Shown: one piece after another, positions 16,921-25,423 of the stretch
Position numbering within the stretch: the first letter of the stretch is position 1
Layout of the letters: each line of letters starts with the position of its first letter
Source: Defluviicoccus sp.
GTDB lineage: Bacteria > Pseudomonadota > Alphaproteobacteria > MPNO01
Assembly (NCBI GenBank): GCA_022823775.1
Contig: JAJEHI010000171.1
Coordinates: 62,001 to 126,000 of the forward strand
DNA length: 64,000 bases
Direction: 5' to 3'
Notes under the pieces: model-generated
The model's database searches: none
What the model saw: the letters and a program-made list of their open reading frames with translations, nothing else
What the model was told of the DNA's origin: nothing
Made by a program: the position numbers and the translations under genes

Positions 16921-18996
16921 CTATACCGCGCCCGCCGGCCTTACGATGACGTTGCCCAGGCGGTCGACGGTGGCGGAAAGTCCGGGGTCGATGAAGGTCG
17001 TCGCGTCGTCCTGTTCGAGGATCGCGGGTCCGCGGATCCCGGCTTCGACGGGAAGGGCGATGCGGTCGTAAACCGCCGTCTCGTGCCAGCCGCCTTCCCA
17101 CCATACCTGCCGCGATCCGGTGCGCGCGGCCTTGAGCGTAGCCCCGTCCGCCGGACCGAGAACCCCGAGATCGAATTTGGGCCGGATGCCGATGACCGTC
17201 GTCCTCAGCGAGAGCAGCCGCACGCCGATCCCGTCGAGCAGCCGTCCGTAGGTCTTGCGGTAGGCGGTGTCGAAGGCGTTCCGGATCATTCCGGCGGACA
17301 CGTCGGTGGCGCCGCCCGCGAGTTGCGCCGGGAGCGGAACCGGGACCGTGTGGGTCTGTCCGATATAGGACATGTCGAGCTCGAACGCGACGTCTAGCCG
17401 GTCGAGACCGGCGCCCGACCGGCGGAGAAGCGCGAGCCCGCGTTCCGCGGTTTCCGCCATCTCGGCATCGAGCGCCGCGACATCGAGATCGTCGAGCGGC
17501 CGGTCGATGGTGTGGACGAAGTCGTGGCGCATGTCGGCGATGACGCAGCCGAGCGCGCTGGTGACGCCGGGGAAACGCGGAATCAGCGCGCTGGCGAGCC
17601 CGACCTCGCGGATCAGCGCGCCGACATGGAGCGCGCCGCCGCCGCCGAACGGCATCGCCGCGAAGATCTTGGGGTCATAGCCGCGCTCGATGGAAACCAG
17701 CCGGATCGCGCCCGCCATGTTGGAGATGGCGACCTTCACGATCGCTTCGGCGGCCGGCGGAACGTCGAGGCCGAGCGGCTTCGCGACATGCTCCCCGATC
17801 GCCGCCGCCGCGGCATCGACGTCGAGACGGTCCAGCCCCTCTCCGATCGGCCGGCCGGGGTCGATCCGTCCCAGCACCAGATTGGCGTCGGTCACCGTCG
17901 GCCTGTCGTTGCCGCGGCCGTAGCAGGCCGGGCCCGGATCGGCGCCGGCCGATTCCGGACCGACCGCGAGGTAGCCGCCCCGGTCGACCCGCGCGATGGA
18001 GCCGCCGCCGGCGCCGATGGTGGTGATCTCGATCATCGGGCTGCGAACCACGAGGCCGAAATCGATCGCGGCCTGGAGGCTGTATGCGCTCTTGCCGTCG
18101 GCGACCAGAGCGACGTCGAAGCTGGTGCCGCCCATGTCGCAGGTGATCACGTTGGCGAACCCCGCGGCCTCGGCGATGCGAGCCCCGGCGATGACGCCCG
18201 CCGCCGGTCCCGAGAGCGTGGTGCGGACAGGCAGGCTCCGCGCCGTGTCGACCGACATCACCCCGCCGTTGGACTGGACGATCAGCAGTTCCGCGTCGAT
18301 TCCCTGAGCCGCGAACCCCGCCTCCACACCCTCCAGATAGGCGCCGAAGATCGGCTGGAGACAGACATTGAGCGCCGTGGTCGACGCGCGCTCGAATTCG
18401 CGGATCTCGGGCAGGATCAGCGAGGAGGCGTTGACGTAGTCGTTGGGCCAGACCGTGCGCACGGCTTCCAGCGCGGCGCGCTCGTTGGCATCGTTGGCGT
18501 AGGCGTTGATGAAGACGATGCCGAGCGCCTCGCAGCCGCGCTCGAGCAGTGCAAGAGCGGCGCGGGTCACCTCGTCGACGTCGACCGGCGTGCGGATCGT
18601 CCCATCGGCGAGGACGCGCTCGTCGATCTCGACGGAGAGGTCCCGCGTCACCACCGGGCGATAGCTGCCCCAGAGTCCCCACGTATTCGGCCGGTCGCGC
18701 CGCCGCATCTCGAGCACGTCGCGGAATCCGCGCGTGACGATCAGCCCGGTGCGCGCCGCCTTGCGCTCGAGCAGCGCGTTGGTGCCGACCGTGGTCCCGT
18801 GCACCACGGAACCGATCGCTCCCGGCTCGGCGACCGAGGCGGAGATTCCGTGCAGGAACCCTTCGGCGATATCGTCCCGGATCGAAGGCACCTTGCCGAT
18901 GCCGTACCGCCCGGTCCGCTCGTCGAGCCAGAACACGTCGGTGAAGGTCCCGCCGACATCGACGCCGACCCGACACCCGGTTGCGGGAATGTCCAT
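16921..18996 (-). CDS. hyuA: hydantoinase/oxoprolinase family protein, HyuA-type subunit
   Basis: A 691-residue protein of the HyuA/acetone carboxylase-beta/5-oxoprolinase family. The actin-like ATPase start CRVGVDVGGTFTDVFW lies near residue 10, SGPAAGVIAGA near 255 and CDMGGTSFDV near 280. These proteins use ATP to hydrolyse hydantoins or oxoproline, or carboxylate ketones, with HyuB as partner. I favour the ATG at 18996 over an in-frame GTG at 19023; neither has a strong ribosome site. hyuB is encoded upstream on the same strand, but a plus-strand SnoaL gene lies between them. Downstream genes are closely spaced. Confidence 0.88.
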   Translation of the reverse strand: MDIPATGCRVGVDVGGTFTDVFWLDERTGRYGIGKVPSIRDDIAEGFLHGISASVAEPGAIGSVVHGTTVGTNALLERKAARTGLIVTRGFRDVLEMRRRDRPNTWGLWGSYRPVVTRDLSVEIDERVLADGTIRTPVDVDEVTRAALALLERGCEALGIVFINAYANDANERAALEAVRTVWPNDYVNASSLILPEIREFERASTTALNVCLQPIFGAYLEGVEAGFAAQGIDAELLIVQSNGGVMSVDTARSLPVRTTLSGPAAGVIAGARIAEAAGFANVITCDMGGTSFDVALVADGKSAYSLQAAIDFGLVVRSPMIEITTIGAGGGSIARVDRGGYLAVGPESAGADPGPACYGRGNDRPTVTDANLVLGRIDPGRPIGEGLDRLDVDAAAAAIGEHVAKPLGLDVPPAAEAIVKVAISNMAGAIRLVSIERGYDPKIFAAMPFGGGGALHVGALIREVGLASALIPRFPGVTSALGCVIADMRHDFVHTIDRPLDDLDVAALDAEMAETAERGLALLRRSGAGLDRLDVAFELDMSYIGQTHTVPVPLPAQLAGGATDVSAGMIRNAFDTAYRKTYGRLLDGIGVRLLSLRTTVIGIRPKFDLGVLGPADGATLKAARTGSRQVWWEGGWHETAVYDRIALPVEAGIRGPAILEQDDATTFIDPGLSATVDRLGNVIVRPAGAV

Positions 18997-19140
18997 AACG
19001 CTCTGCAATGAGACAGCAATCACCCGAAAGCTCGGCGGGCGCGGGCGCGCGACTACCTGCTTCGTCCGTCACTGTAGCGACCGCCCTTCCGAGCGTCACC
19101 CACTTGCGCCCAGCCTTGTCGCGGTGCAGAACCTTCCCGC

Positions 19141-19578
19141 ATGTCTGATCCGAACGGCACCGGCCCGCTGGGCCGCTTCGTCCGCGAATTCTACGCCGCC
19201 CGCCGGGCGGCCAGCCGCACCGGCAACCTAGCGTCGCTGAGGCGTTTCATGGTCGCCGATGTCCGCTGGAGCGAACCGGATGTCGGCGCGCATGTGGGGT
19301 CGATTCGGGGCCGCGACGCCGTTCTCGACATGATCCGCCGCGCTCTCGAGACCACCGGCGGCAGCTTCGACCTCGCGGTCGCATCGACCGTGGAGACCGG
19401 ACGGCACGTCGCCGCCTCCATCGAATGGTCCGCCGACAAGGAAGGCCGCCGGATCGAGGGCCGGGAGCTCGCCGTGTTCGAGGTGCGGGACGGGCGCATC
19501 GTCTCGGCGCGGTTCCACGCGGACGACCTGGCCGACGACCGGGAATTCTGGAACGAGGGTCCCGACGCGCTGCCGTAA
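19141..19578 (+). CDS. SnoaL/NTF2-like (nuclear transport factor 2 superfamily) protein
   Basis: A 145-residue protein with one NTF2-like cone fold. The pattern is typical: an N-terminal helix (VREFYAARRAASRTG), a core with RFMVADVRWSEPDVG near residue 40, then DAVLDMIRRALETT, and the C-terminal strands ELAVFEVRDGRIVSARF near 115. Such proteins serve as polyketide cyclases, hydratases, isomerases or non-catalytic binders. It is on the opposite strand to both hyuA and hyuB and fills the gap between them, ending 8 nt before the end of hyuB. Function unknown. Confidence 0.82.
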   Translation: MSDPNGTGPLGRFVREFYAARRAASRTGNLASLRRFMVADVRWSEPDVGAHVGSIRGRDAVLDMIRRALETTGGSFDLAVASTVETGRHVAASIEWSADKEGRRIEGRELAVFEVRDGRIVSARFHADDLADDREFWNEGPDALP

Positions 19579-19586
19579 GGCCCCGA

Positions 19587-21287
19587 TCACCGCTCCACCG
19601 CGCCGTCGGCGATCCTGACGCCGTAATCGCGCTCGGCGGCCCCGGGGCTCACCATGCCGAGGGCGAGGTCGCGGGCGATCGCCTCGACCGGGCGTTCCGC
19701 CGCCGGGCCGTACCCGCCGCCTCCCGGGCTCTCGATGCGGACCCGCTGGCCCCTGCGCAGCACGATCCCCGACAGCTTGCCGGTCTTCTCGGGCGAGTGC
19801 TCGCCGTCCGCCTGCTGGTAGACGATCCGGTTGGGCGCGCCGTGAGTCCCGCCGAGAATGCCGAAGGCGGGAAACCGCGCGCGTTCGCCGAAGACCACGA
19901 GATCGGCCTCGTCCGCCATCAGCTCGAACTCGTAGATCGCCCCCAGCCCGCCGCGGTTGCGGCCCGGCCCGCCGCTGTCCTGCCTGAGCCCCCAGTTGGT
20001 GACGCAAGCGGGGTAGGCGGCTTCCAGGATCTCCGCCGGCGGGATGTTGGCCATGCCGATGGGCGCGTTGCCGTGGCTCAACCCGTCGCCCTCGGGATTG
20101 CCGCCGAGCCCGCCGCCGAAGAAGGTGAACAGGATGAACTTCGAGCCGTCGTCGCGGCTGCCTGACATGAGGAGTGCGTTCACGGTCGCGAAACAGGCGG
20201 CGTTCGCCCGCCCGGGCGCGGCCTTGGCGAGCGCGCCGAAGATCACGTCGATGGTCCGCATGATGTTCTCGGTGTAGCCCGAAACGGGCGCCGGCGGCTC
20301 GGCGGCGAGAATCGATCCCTCGGGGATGACGAACTCGATGGGTTCGAGACATCCGCCGCTGGTCGGAACCTCGTGGAAGATGTGCTTCAACGCGACGAAG
20401 GACGCGGCGACGGTCGTCGCGCGCGATACGTTGAGCGGACCCGCGCAGGCCGGCGCCGAACGCGAGAAATCGAGGGTCAGCGTTTCCCCGTCGATCGTGA
20501 GGTCGAGCGCTACCCTGAGCGGTTCGTCGCCGCGCCCGTCATTGTCGATATGGTCCTCGAACGAGTAGGTCCCGTCGGGCAGCTCGGCAATCAGCGCGCG
20601 CATCTGGCGGCTCGCGCGCCTCGATATTTCCTCCATCGCGGCGGCGACGGTGTCGTCGCCGAAGCTGTCGAGCAGGTCGTGCAGGCGCGCCGTGCCGAGA
20701 TCCAGAGCCCCGAGTTGCGCGTTGAGGTCGCCGTAATTGCTGCCCGGCAAGCGGCCGTTGGCGAGCAGGATGTCGACGATGTCCCGATTTACGACGCCGC
20801 CGTCGGCGAATTTGACCGGCGGGATGCGCACCCCTTCCTGCATGATGTCGCTGGCGGTCGGGTTGTAGTTTCCCGCTACATTGCCGCCCACGTCGAGCCA
20901 GTGCCCGACCGAGGCGAGGTAGCAGAACAGCTCTCCATCCCGGAATACCGGTTTGACGATCTTGATGTCGTTGAGATGGGTCGCGCCGACATAGGGGTCG
21001 TTCAACAGGTAGAGATCGCCGTCTTTCGGCCCCCCGTCGGCGTTGGCGCGCGCGATGGCCGCCTTGGTCGCGTAGCTCATCGCCCCGATGAAGACTGGCA
21101 GGCCCTGCTTGCCCATCGCGACGGTGTCGCCGTTCGCGTCGTAGACGCCGTGGCTGCCGTCGCGCGCCTCGGCGATCACCGGGCTGAAGGCGGCGCGGAA
21201 CAGGGTCGCGTCCATCTCGTCGACGAGCTGTTCCAGCCGGCCGCGGATGACGGCGAGGGTCACGGGATCGAGGTTTTCGGAAGACAT
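19587..21287 (-). CDS. hyuB: hydantoinase B/oxoprolinase family protein, HyuB-type subunit
   Basis: A 566-residue HyuB homologue, of normal length. It opens with LDPVTLAVIRGRLEQLVDEM, the family's usual N-terminus, and contains YLLNDPYVGATHLND near residue 95, and GGGLGGNPEGDG and GGPGRNRGGLGA in the C-terminal third. It pairs with HyuA in N-methylhydantoinase, 5-oxoprolinase or ketone carboxylase complexes in the cytosol. I chose the ATG at 21287; an in-frame start at 21332 lacks a ribosome site and adds an atypical leader. A gamma subunit, as in acetone carboxylase, is not seen. Confidence 0.88.
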   Translation of the reverse strand: MSSENLDPVTLAVIRGRLEQLVDEMDATLFRAAFSPVIAEARDGSHGVYDANGDTVAMGKQGLPVFIGAMSYATKAAIARANADGGPKDGDLYLLNDPYVGATHLNDIKIVKPVFRDGELFCYLASVGHWLDVGGNVAGNYNPTASDIMQEGVRIPPVKFADGGVVNRDIVDILLANGRLPGSNYGDLNAQLGALDLGTARLHDLLDSFGDDTVAAAMEEISRRASRQMRALIAELPDGTYSFEDHIDNDGRGDEPLRVALDLTIDGETLTLDFSRSAPACAGPLNVSRATTVAASFVALKHIFHEVPTSGGCLEPIEFVIPEGSILAAEPPAPVSGYTENIMRTIDVIFGALAKAAPGRANAACFATVNALLMSGSRDDGSKFILFTFFGGGLGGNPEGDGLSHGNAPIGMANIPPAEILEAAYPACVTNWGLRQDSGGPGRNRGGLGAIYEFELMADEADLVVFGERARFPAFGILGGTHGAPNRIVYQQADGEHSPEKTGKLSGIVLRRGQRVRIESPGGGGYGPAAERPVEAIARDLALGMVSPGAAERDYGVRIADGAVER

Positions 21288-21377
21288 GCGATAGCGGGAC
21301 GCGGGCGTTGCAACGAGTATCGATGATGGCATAGTGCCCGAAGCGAGTCATCCGCGCCCGGGCCGGGAGGAAGCCGA

Positions 21378-21953
21378 ATGCAGATCCGCAAGATCGTCAC
21401 CGTCGTCGAGGAAACCCGGCGGGAACTCGGCCGGCCCGTGGAGCCCGCGACGCGCCAGGCCGCGGCGATCGCGGTGATCGCGAACCCGTATGCCGGGGTC
21501 TATGACGAGACGCTCGAGGAGTTGCAGGAGGCGGGAGCCGAGCTCGGCGCCCTGCTCGTCGGGCGCGCGATCGACGCGCTCGGCATCGACGGGGCCGCGG
21601 TCGACAGCTACGGCAAGGCGGCTATCGTGGGCGAGAACGGGGAGCGCGAGCACGCGGCCGCGGTGATGCACCCCCGGATGGGCAAGCCGGTGCGCGAGAT
21701 CGTCGGCCCGGCGAAGTCGGTCATGCCTTCCACCAAGAAGATCGGCGGGCCGGGGACGGCGATCGACTGCCCGCTGCATCACAAGGACGAAATCTGGACG
21801 TTCAGCCATTTCGACGCGATGCAGGTATCGGTCGCCGACGCCCCGCGCGCGGACGAGATCGTAGTCGTGGTGGCGGTCGGAGATTCGGGCCGCCCGTTCC
21901 ACCGCGTCGGCGAGGATCTGGCCGTCGCGGACGTGATGTCCAAGAACGAATAG
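21378..21953 (+). CDS. amino acid synthesis family protein (DUF1185)
   Basis: A 191-residue protein matching the small DUF1185 family called amino acid synthesis from old annotation; no reaction has been shown to my knowledge. Marks of the family are ANPYAGVYDETLEEL near residue 35, the Gly/Ala-rich YGKAAIVGENGEREHAAAV near 77, and the C-terminal VVVVAVGDSGRPFHRVG. GGGAGGAAG precedes the ATG. Its stop codon directly touches the ATG of the DUF1015 gene, so the two are co-translated. It diverges from hyuB. Confidence 0.83.
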   Translation: MQIRKIVTVVEETRRELGRPVEPATRQAAAIAVIANPYAGVYDETLEELQEAGAELGALLVGRAIDALGIDGAAVDSYGKAAIVGENGEREHAAAVMHPRMGKPVREIVGPAKSVMPSTKKIGGPGTAIDCPLHHKDEIWTFSHFDAMQVSVADAPRADEIVVVVAVGDSGRPFHRVGEDLAVADVMSKNE

Positions 21954-23147
21954 ATGTCCCTCATCGCGCCCTTCCGGGCGATCGTGCCGACGCCGGCGCA
22001 TGCGCGGGCGGTGGCCGCGCCGCCCTACGACGTGTTGTCGAGCGCCGAGGCGCGGGTGCGCGCGGCGGGCAACCCGCTGAGCTTCCTCCATGTCTCCAAG
22101 CCGGAGATCGACCTGCCGGAAGACGTGGCCGCGGACGATCCGGCGGTCTACGCCAAGGCGGCGGAGAACATGGCCGGACTGAAGGCCGCGGGCGCGATCG
22201 GTCTCACCGACCGGGCGCATCTCTACGTCTATCGCGCGGAGGCCGACGGCCGCCGCCAGACGGGAATCGCCGGTGCGGCGCCGGTGGAAGCCTATCGCGA
22301 CGGGCGGATTCGCAGACATGAGCTCACCCGGCCCGCAAAGGTCGTGGACCGGGCGCGGCAGATCGAGGCGGTCGGGGCCCATACGGGACCGGTCATGCTG
22401 TCCTACAGGGACGACCGGGTCGTGGCCGAAGCGGTGGCCGCGGTGGCGGCCGGGCCACGAACGCTGGAGGCCGAGGTGGACGGCGTCCGCCATTCGGTCT
22501 GGATCGCGGACGGGGACGCGGGTGCGGCGCTCGTCGATGCCGTGAGGGGGCTCGATACGCTCTATGTCGCCGACGGCCACCATCGTTCCGAGGCCGCGAC
22601 CCGGGTCGCGGGAACGAGCTTCCTCGTGATCGGCTTTCCCGAGAGCGAAATGCGCATCCTCGATTACAACCGCGTCGTGCGCGACCTCGGCGGGCGCTCG
22701 GCCGATGAGTTTCTCACGGCGCTCGACGCCTGCTTCTCTGTGGCGCCTTCGGACCGGCCCGTGCGGCCGGGCCGCCCGGGGCGGTTCGGGCTCTATCTGT
22801 CGGGCCGCTGGTACGAGATCGCGCTCAGGGCGGCGCCGGCGGCGGGCGAGGACCCGGCAGCGGCGCTCGATGCGGAAATCCTGTCCCGGACCGTGCTCGC
22901 CCCCCTGCTGGCGATCGAGGACGTCCGGAACGACCCGAGGATCGATTTCGTGGGCGGAAGCCGCGGTCTGGAAGGGCTCGCGGCGCGGGTCGATTCCGGC
23001 GAGATGGCGGCGGCCTTCGCGCTCTACCCGGTCAGCCTGCACCAGCTCTTCGCCGTCGCCGACGCCGGCGGGATCATGCCGCCCAAGTCGACCTGGTTCG
23101 AGCCCAAGCTGGCGGACGGGCTCCTGTCGCTCCCGCTGGATGGCTGA
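21954..23147 (+). CDS. DUF1015 family protein
   Basis: A 397-residue DUF1015 protein. The hallmark opening (APFRAIVPTP, then APPYDVLSS) and the YVADGHHRSEAA motif near residue 202 identify the family. The second half contains AFALYPVSLHQLFAVADAGG and PPKSTWFEPKLADGL, also typical. The ADGHHR stretch suggests a phosphate- or nucleotide-binding site, and some relatives are linked to amino-acid metabolism, but no reaction is established that I know of. It abuts DUF1185 (0 nt) and overlaps the following small Cys protein by 8 nt. Confidence 0.87.
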   Translation: MSLIAPFRAIVPTPAHARAVAAPPYDVLSSAEARVRAAGNPLSFLHVSKPEIDLPEDVAADDPAVYAKAAENMAGLKAAGAIGLTDRAHLYVYRAEADGRRQTGIAGAAPVEAYRDGRIRRHELTRPAKVVDRARQIEAVGAHTGPVMLSYRDDRVVAEAVAAVAAGPRTLEAEVDGVRHSVWIADGDAGAALVDAVRGLDTLYVADGHHRSEAATRVAGTSFLVIGFPESEMRILDYNRVVRDLGGRSADEFLTALDACFSVAPSDRPVRPGRPGRFGLYLSGRWYEIALRAAPAAGEDPAAALDAEILSRTVLAPLLAIEDVRNDPRIDFVGGSRGLEGLAARVDSGEMAAAFALYPVSLHQLFAVADAGGIMPPKSTWFEPKLADGLLSLPLDG

Positions 23148-23367
23148 GGTGGCGGCGCTCGACGAGACCTACGATCCGGTCGAGGGTGGCTGCAATTCGT
23201 GCCGTTTCTACGACCCCACCGCGTTCGGCGGGGCCAATTACGGCCATTGCCGGCGTTATCCTCCGGTCGCGGTGGAGAAGCAGGCCAACGGCCTGCCGCG
23301 CGGGGTCTGGCCGGTGGTGGGCTACGACGACAGCTGCGGCGAGCACCGGCCGCGACCGCTCACATGA
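23140..23367 (+). CDS. small four-cysteine protein, probable metal binder
   Basis: A 75-residue protein starting inside the end of the DUF1015 gene (8-nt overlap, different frame). It carries C-x2-C (GCNSCRFYD, near residues 18-21), then HCRRYPP near 37 and a final DSCGEHRP near 67. This C-C...C...C layout with CRRYPP and CGEH is a recurring pattern in short bacterial proteins that probably bind zinc or iron; I know no assigned function. Its end overlaps the convergent dctM-type gene by 8 nt. Coupling to DUF1185-DUF1015 suggests a shared role. Confidence 0.72.
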   Translation: MAEVAALDETYDPVEGGCNSCRFYDPTAFGGANYGHCRRYPPVAVEKQANGLPRGVWPVVGYDDSCGEHRPRPLT

Positions 23368-24673
23368 GACTCGGCAGCCAGAGCGCAAGCGGCGGAAACG
23401 CGACCAGGATCAGGATCAGTATCGTGTCGCACAGCAGGAAGGGCGCGGCGGCGCTCGCCACGTGCATCAGCGTGGTGCCCCTGGGCGCGACGCCCATCAT
23501 CACATAGAGCAGGAGCCCGAAGGGCGGCGTGGTGCCGGCCATCTCGATGGTGATGAGCACGAACAGGCCGAACCAGATCAGGTCGAAGCCGAGGGTTTGC
23601 GCCAGCGGGAAGAAGATCGGCACGGTGATCAGCATCATCGACGTCGCGTCCATGAACATGCCGAGCAGCAGCAGGACGCAGAACATCGCGAACAGGATGG
23701 TCAGCCGGTGGACCTCGAAGCCGGTCACCCATTCGAGCATCCCCTGGCTCGCGCCGGAGAACGCGAGAAGCTGGCTGAAGACCGTCGAGTTCATCAAGAT
23801 GAAGAACACCATCGCGCCGACCTTGAGCGTGGCGTCGACGGCAACGAAGATCGCCTCGCGGGTCAGGCGACGGTAGGCGGCGGCGAGGATCATCACCGAC
23901 AACACGCCGATCGCCGCGGCCTCGGTCGGGGTCGCCCAGCCGAAAATGATGAAGCCGATCACCATGAAGACGACGAAGCTCATCGGCAGGATGTTGGTGG
24001 CGACGACCCGCGCCTTCTCGCCCCAGCCGGTCCGCTCGACATCGTAGGCCGGCGCCGAGCCCGGCGAGATCCAGAGCTGCAGGACGATCAGGCAGGCGTA
24101 GAGGAAGGCGAGCGTGAAACCCGGGATGAACCCCGCGATCAGCAGGCGGCCGACATCGATGTTGGCGACGCTCGCCAGCAGCACGCCGAGCGCGGACGGC
24201 GGGATAATCATGGCGAGCCCGCCCGTGCCGAGGATGGGGCCCATCGACATGCGCCGGCTGTAACCGCGGCGCTGCATCTCGGGGACCATCAGCGAGCCCA
24301 GCATGGCGGTGTTGGCCATCGACGAGCCGGTGAGCGTGGAGAAGATCGATCCGCCGGCAACGGTGAGGAAGCACAGCCGGCCGGGCAGCCGGCCGAACAG
24401 CACCTCGAGCCCGTCGAACACCCGGATCGCCAGCCCGGTATGGAAGAACAGCGATCCCATCATGATGAACATGGGCACCGGGCCCAGCGTGAACCGGCTG
24501 ATCAGGACGGTCGAGTTCTCGACCACCTGGGGCACCACGTCGAGGTTCCAGCCGTTGAAGTAGAGCCAGCCTAGGATGTTGGTCGACAGGAACGCGAAGG
24601 CGACCGGCATGCCGAGCGCCATCATGCCGACGATCAGCCCGAGCAGCATCAGGAATGCCCAGTACCACTCCAC
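23360..24673 (-). CDS. dctM: TRAP transporter large permease subunit (DctM family)
   Basis: A 437-residue inner-membrane protein with about twelve hydrophobic segments, the usual size for DctM. Typical stretches are ALGMPVAFAFLSTNILG near residue 17, the conserved GSSMANTAMLGSLMVPEM near 125 and PPFGLLLYVMMGVAP near 385. The start is a GTG at 24673, two bases after the TGA of the small permease; the frame stays open upstream but overlaps that gene wrongly. It uses the ion gradient to import the carboxylate-type ligand delivered by the binding protein. Confidence 0.92.
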   Translation of the reverse strand: MEWYWAFLMLLGLIVGMMALGMPVAFAFLSTNILGWLYFNGWNLDVVPQVVENSTVLISRFTLGPVPMFIMMGSLFFHTGLAIRVFDGLEVLFGRLPGRLCFLTVAGGSIFSTLTGSSMANTAMLGSLMVPEMQRRGYSRRMSMGPILGTGGLAMIIPPSALGVLLASVANIDVGRLLIAGFIPGFTLAFLYACLIVLQLWISPGSAPAYDVERTGWGEKARVVATNILPMSFVVFMVIGFIIFGWATPTEAAAIGVLSVMILAAAYRRLTREAIFVAVDATLKVGAMVFFILMNSTVFSQLLAFSGASQGMLEWVTGFEVHRLTILFAMFCVLLLLGMFMDATSMMLITVPIFFPLAQTLGFDLIWFGLFVLITIEMAGTTPPFGLLLYVMMGVAPRGTTLMHVASAAAPFLLCDTILILILVAFPPLALWLPSLM

Positions 24674-24675
24674 GG

Positions 24676-25200
24676 TCAGACGTTCTCCCGCACCTCGGTC
24701 CGGTCGCCGTACATGTCGTCGATGCCGATCAGGTAGCGGGCGAACTCGACCGCCACCAGCGCGAAACAGAACGGCATCGGAAATACCAGGTACCAGAGGG
24801 GGATTTCCTCGGCGCGGATGTCGAGAGTCCCGCGCTCTATCGCCTCCACCAGCACACCCCAGGAGTACCAGGCGAAGACGCAGGACGCGACGATGCATGC
24901 CGTATAGGACAGTTTCGCCATGACCCATTTCGTTCGGAGCGGGACGATCGAGGTCACCGCCTCGATGAAGACGTGACCCTTGATGCGCACCAGGTAGGGC
25001 GCGGCCAGCATGGCGAACCACAGGAGACCGTACTCGACCACCGGCACCGAATAGGTCCAGGGCTGCATCCCGACATAGCCGCCGAGCAGGCGGAGCAACA
25101 CGTCGACGCAGATCAGCACGAAGATCGCGAAGACGACAACGCCGGCAAGGAAACGCAGCCAGTTGATGAGCGCGTTGTACGCGCGGATGACGACGCCCAA
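24676..25200 (-). CDS. dctQ: TRAP transporter small permease subunit (DctQ family)
   Basis: A 174-residue protein with four hydrophobic helices (about residues 12-34, 50-70, 90-112 and 135-155). VVEYGLLWFAMLAAPYLVRIKGHVFIE contains the DctQ-family core near 52-78. The start is probably the TTG at 25200 with AAGGGG eight bases upstream; the frame extends to 25542 but that part overlaps the divergent dctP gene and looks like non-coding sequence. A weak promoter candidate (TTGCGA, 16 bp, TATCAT) lies at 25331-25304 on this strand. It forms the membrane complex with DctM. Confidence 0.87.
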   Translation of the reverse strand: MGVVIRAYNALINWLRFLAGVVVFAIFVLICVDVLLRLLGGYVGMQPWTYSVPVVEYGLLWFAMLAAPYLVRIKGHVFIEAVTSIVPLRTKWVMAKLSYTACIVASCVFAWYSWGVLVEAIERGTLDIRAEEIPLWYLVFPMPFCFALVAVEFARYLIGIDDMYGDRTEVRENV

Positions 25201-25423
25201 TTCGGCCCCTTCCCTGTCGGCTTTCGCCCGGGCCCGCTGCCGGACGCCGCGGGGCCCGTCGTGGCGTGCTTGTCTGTTGCGCCGGGCCCGCCTAAGCTTC
25301 CGGATGATAGGCTGAAGCGTCGGCCTCGCAAAGGCAAGCGCGAAGCTGCGGTCGGCGCGGCGGGGTTCGGATGCCGGTCCCGCGGATGTCTGCAACGGGG
25401 TAAACACGGGAGGTAACGTACTC

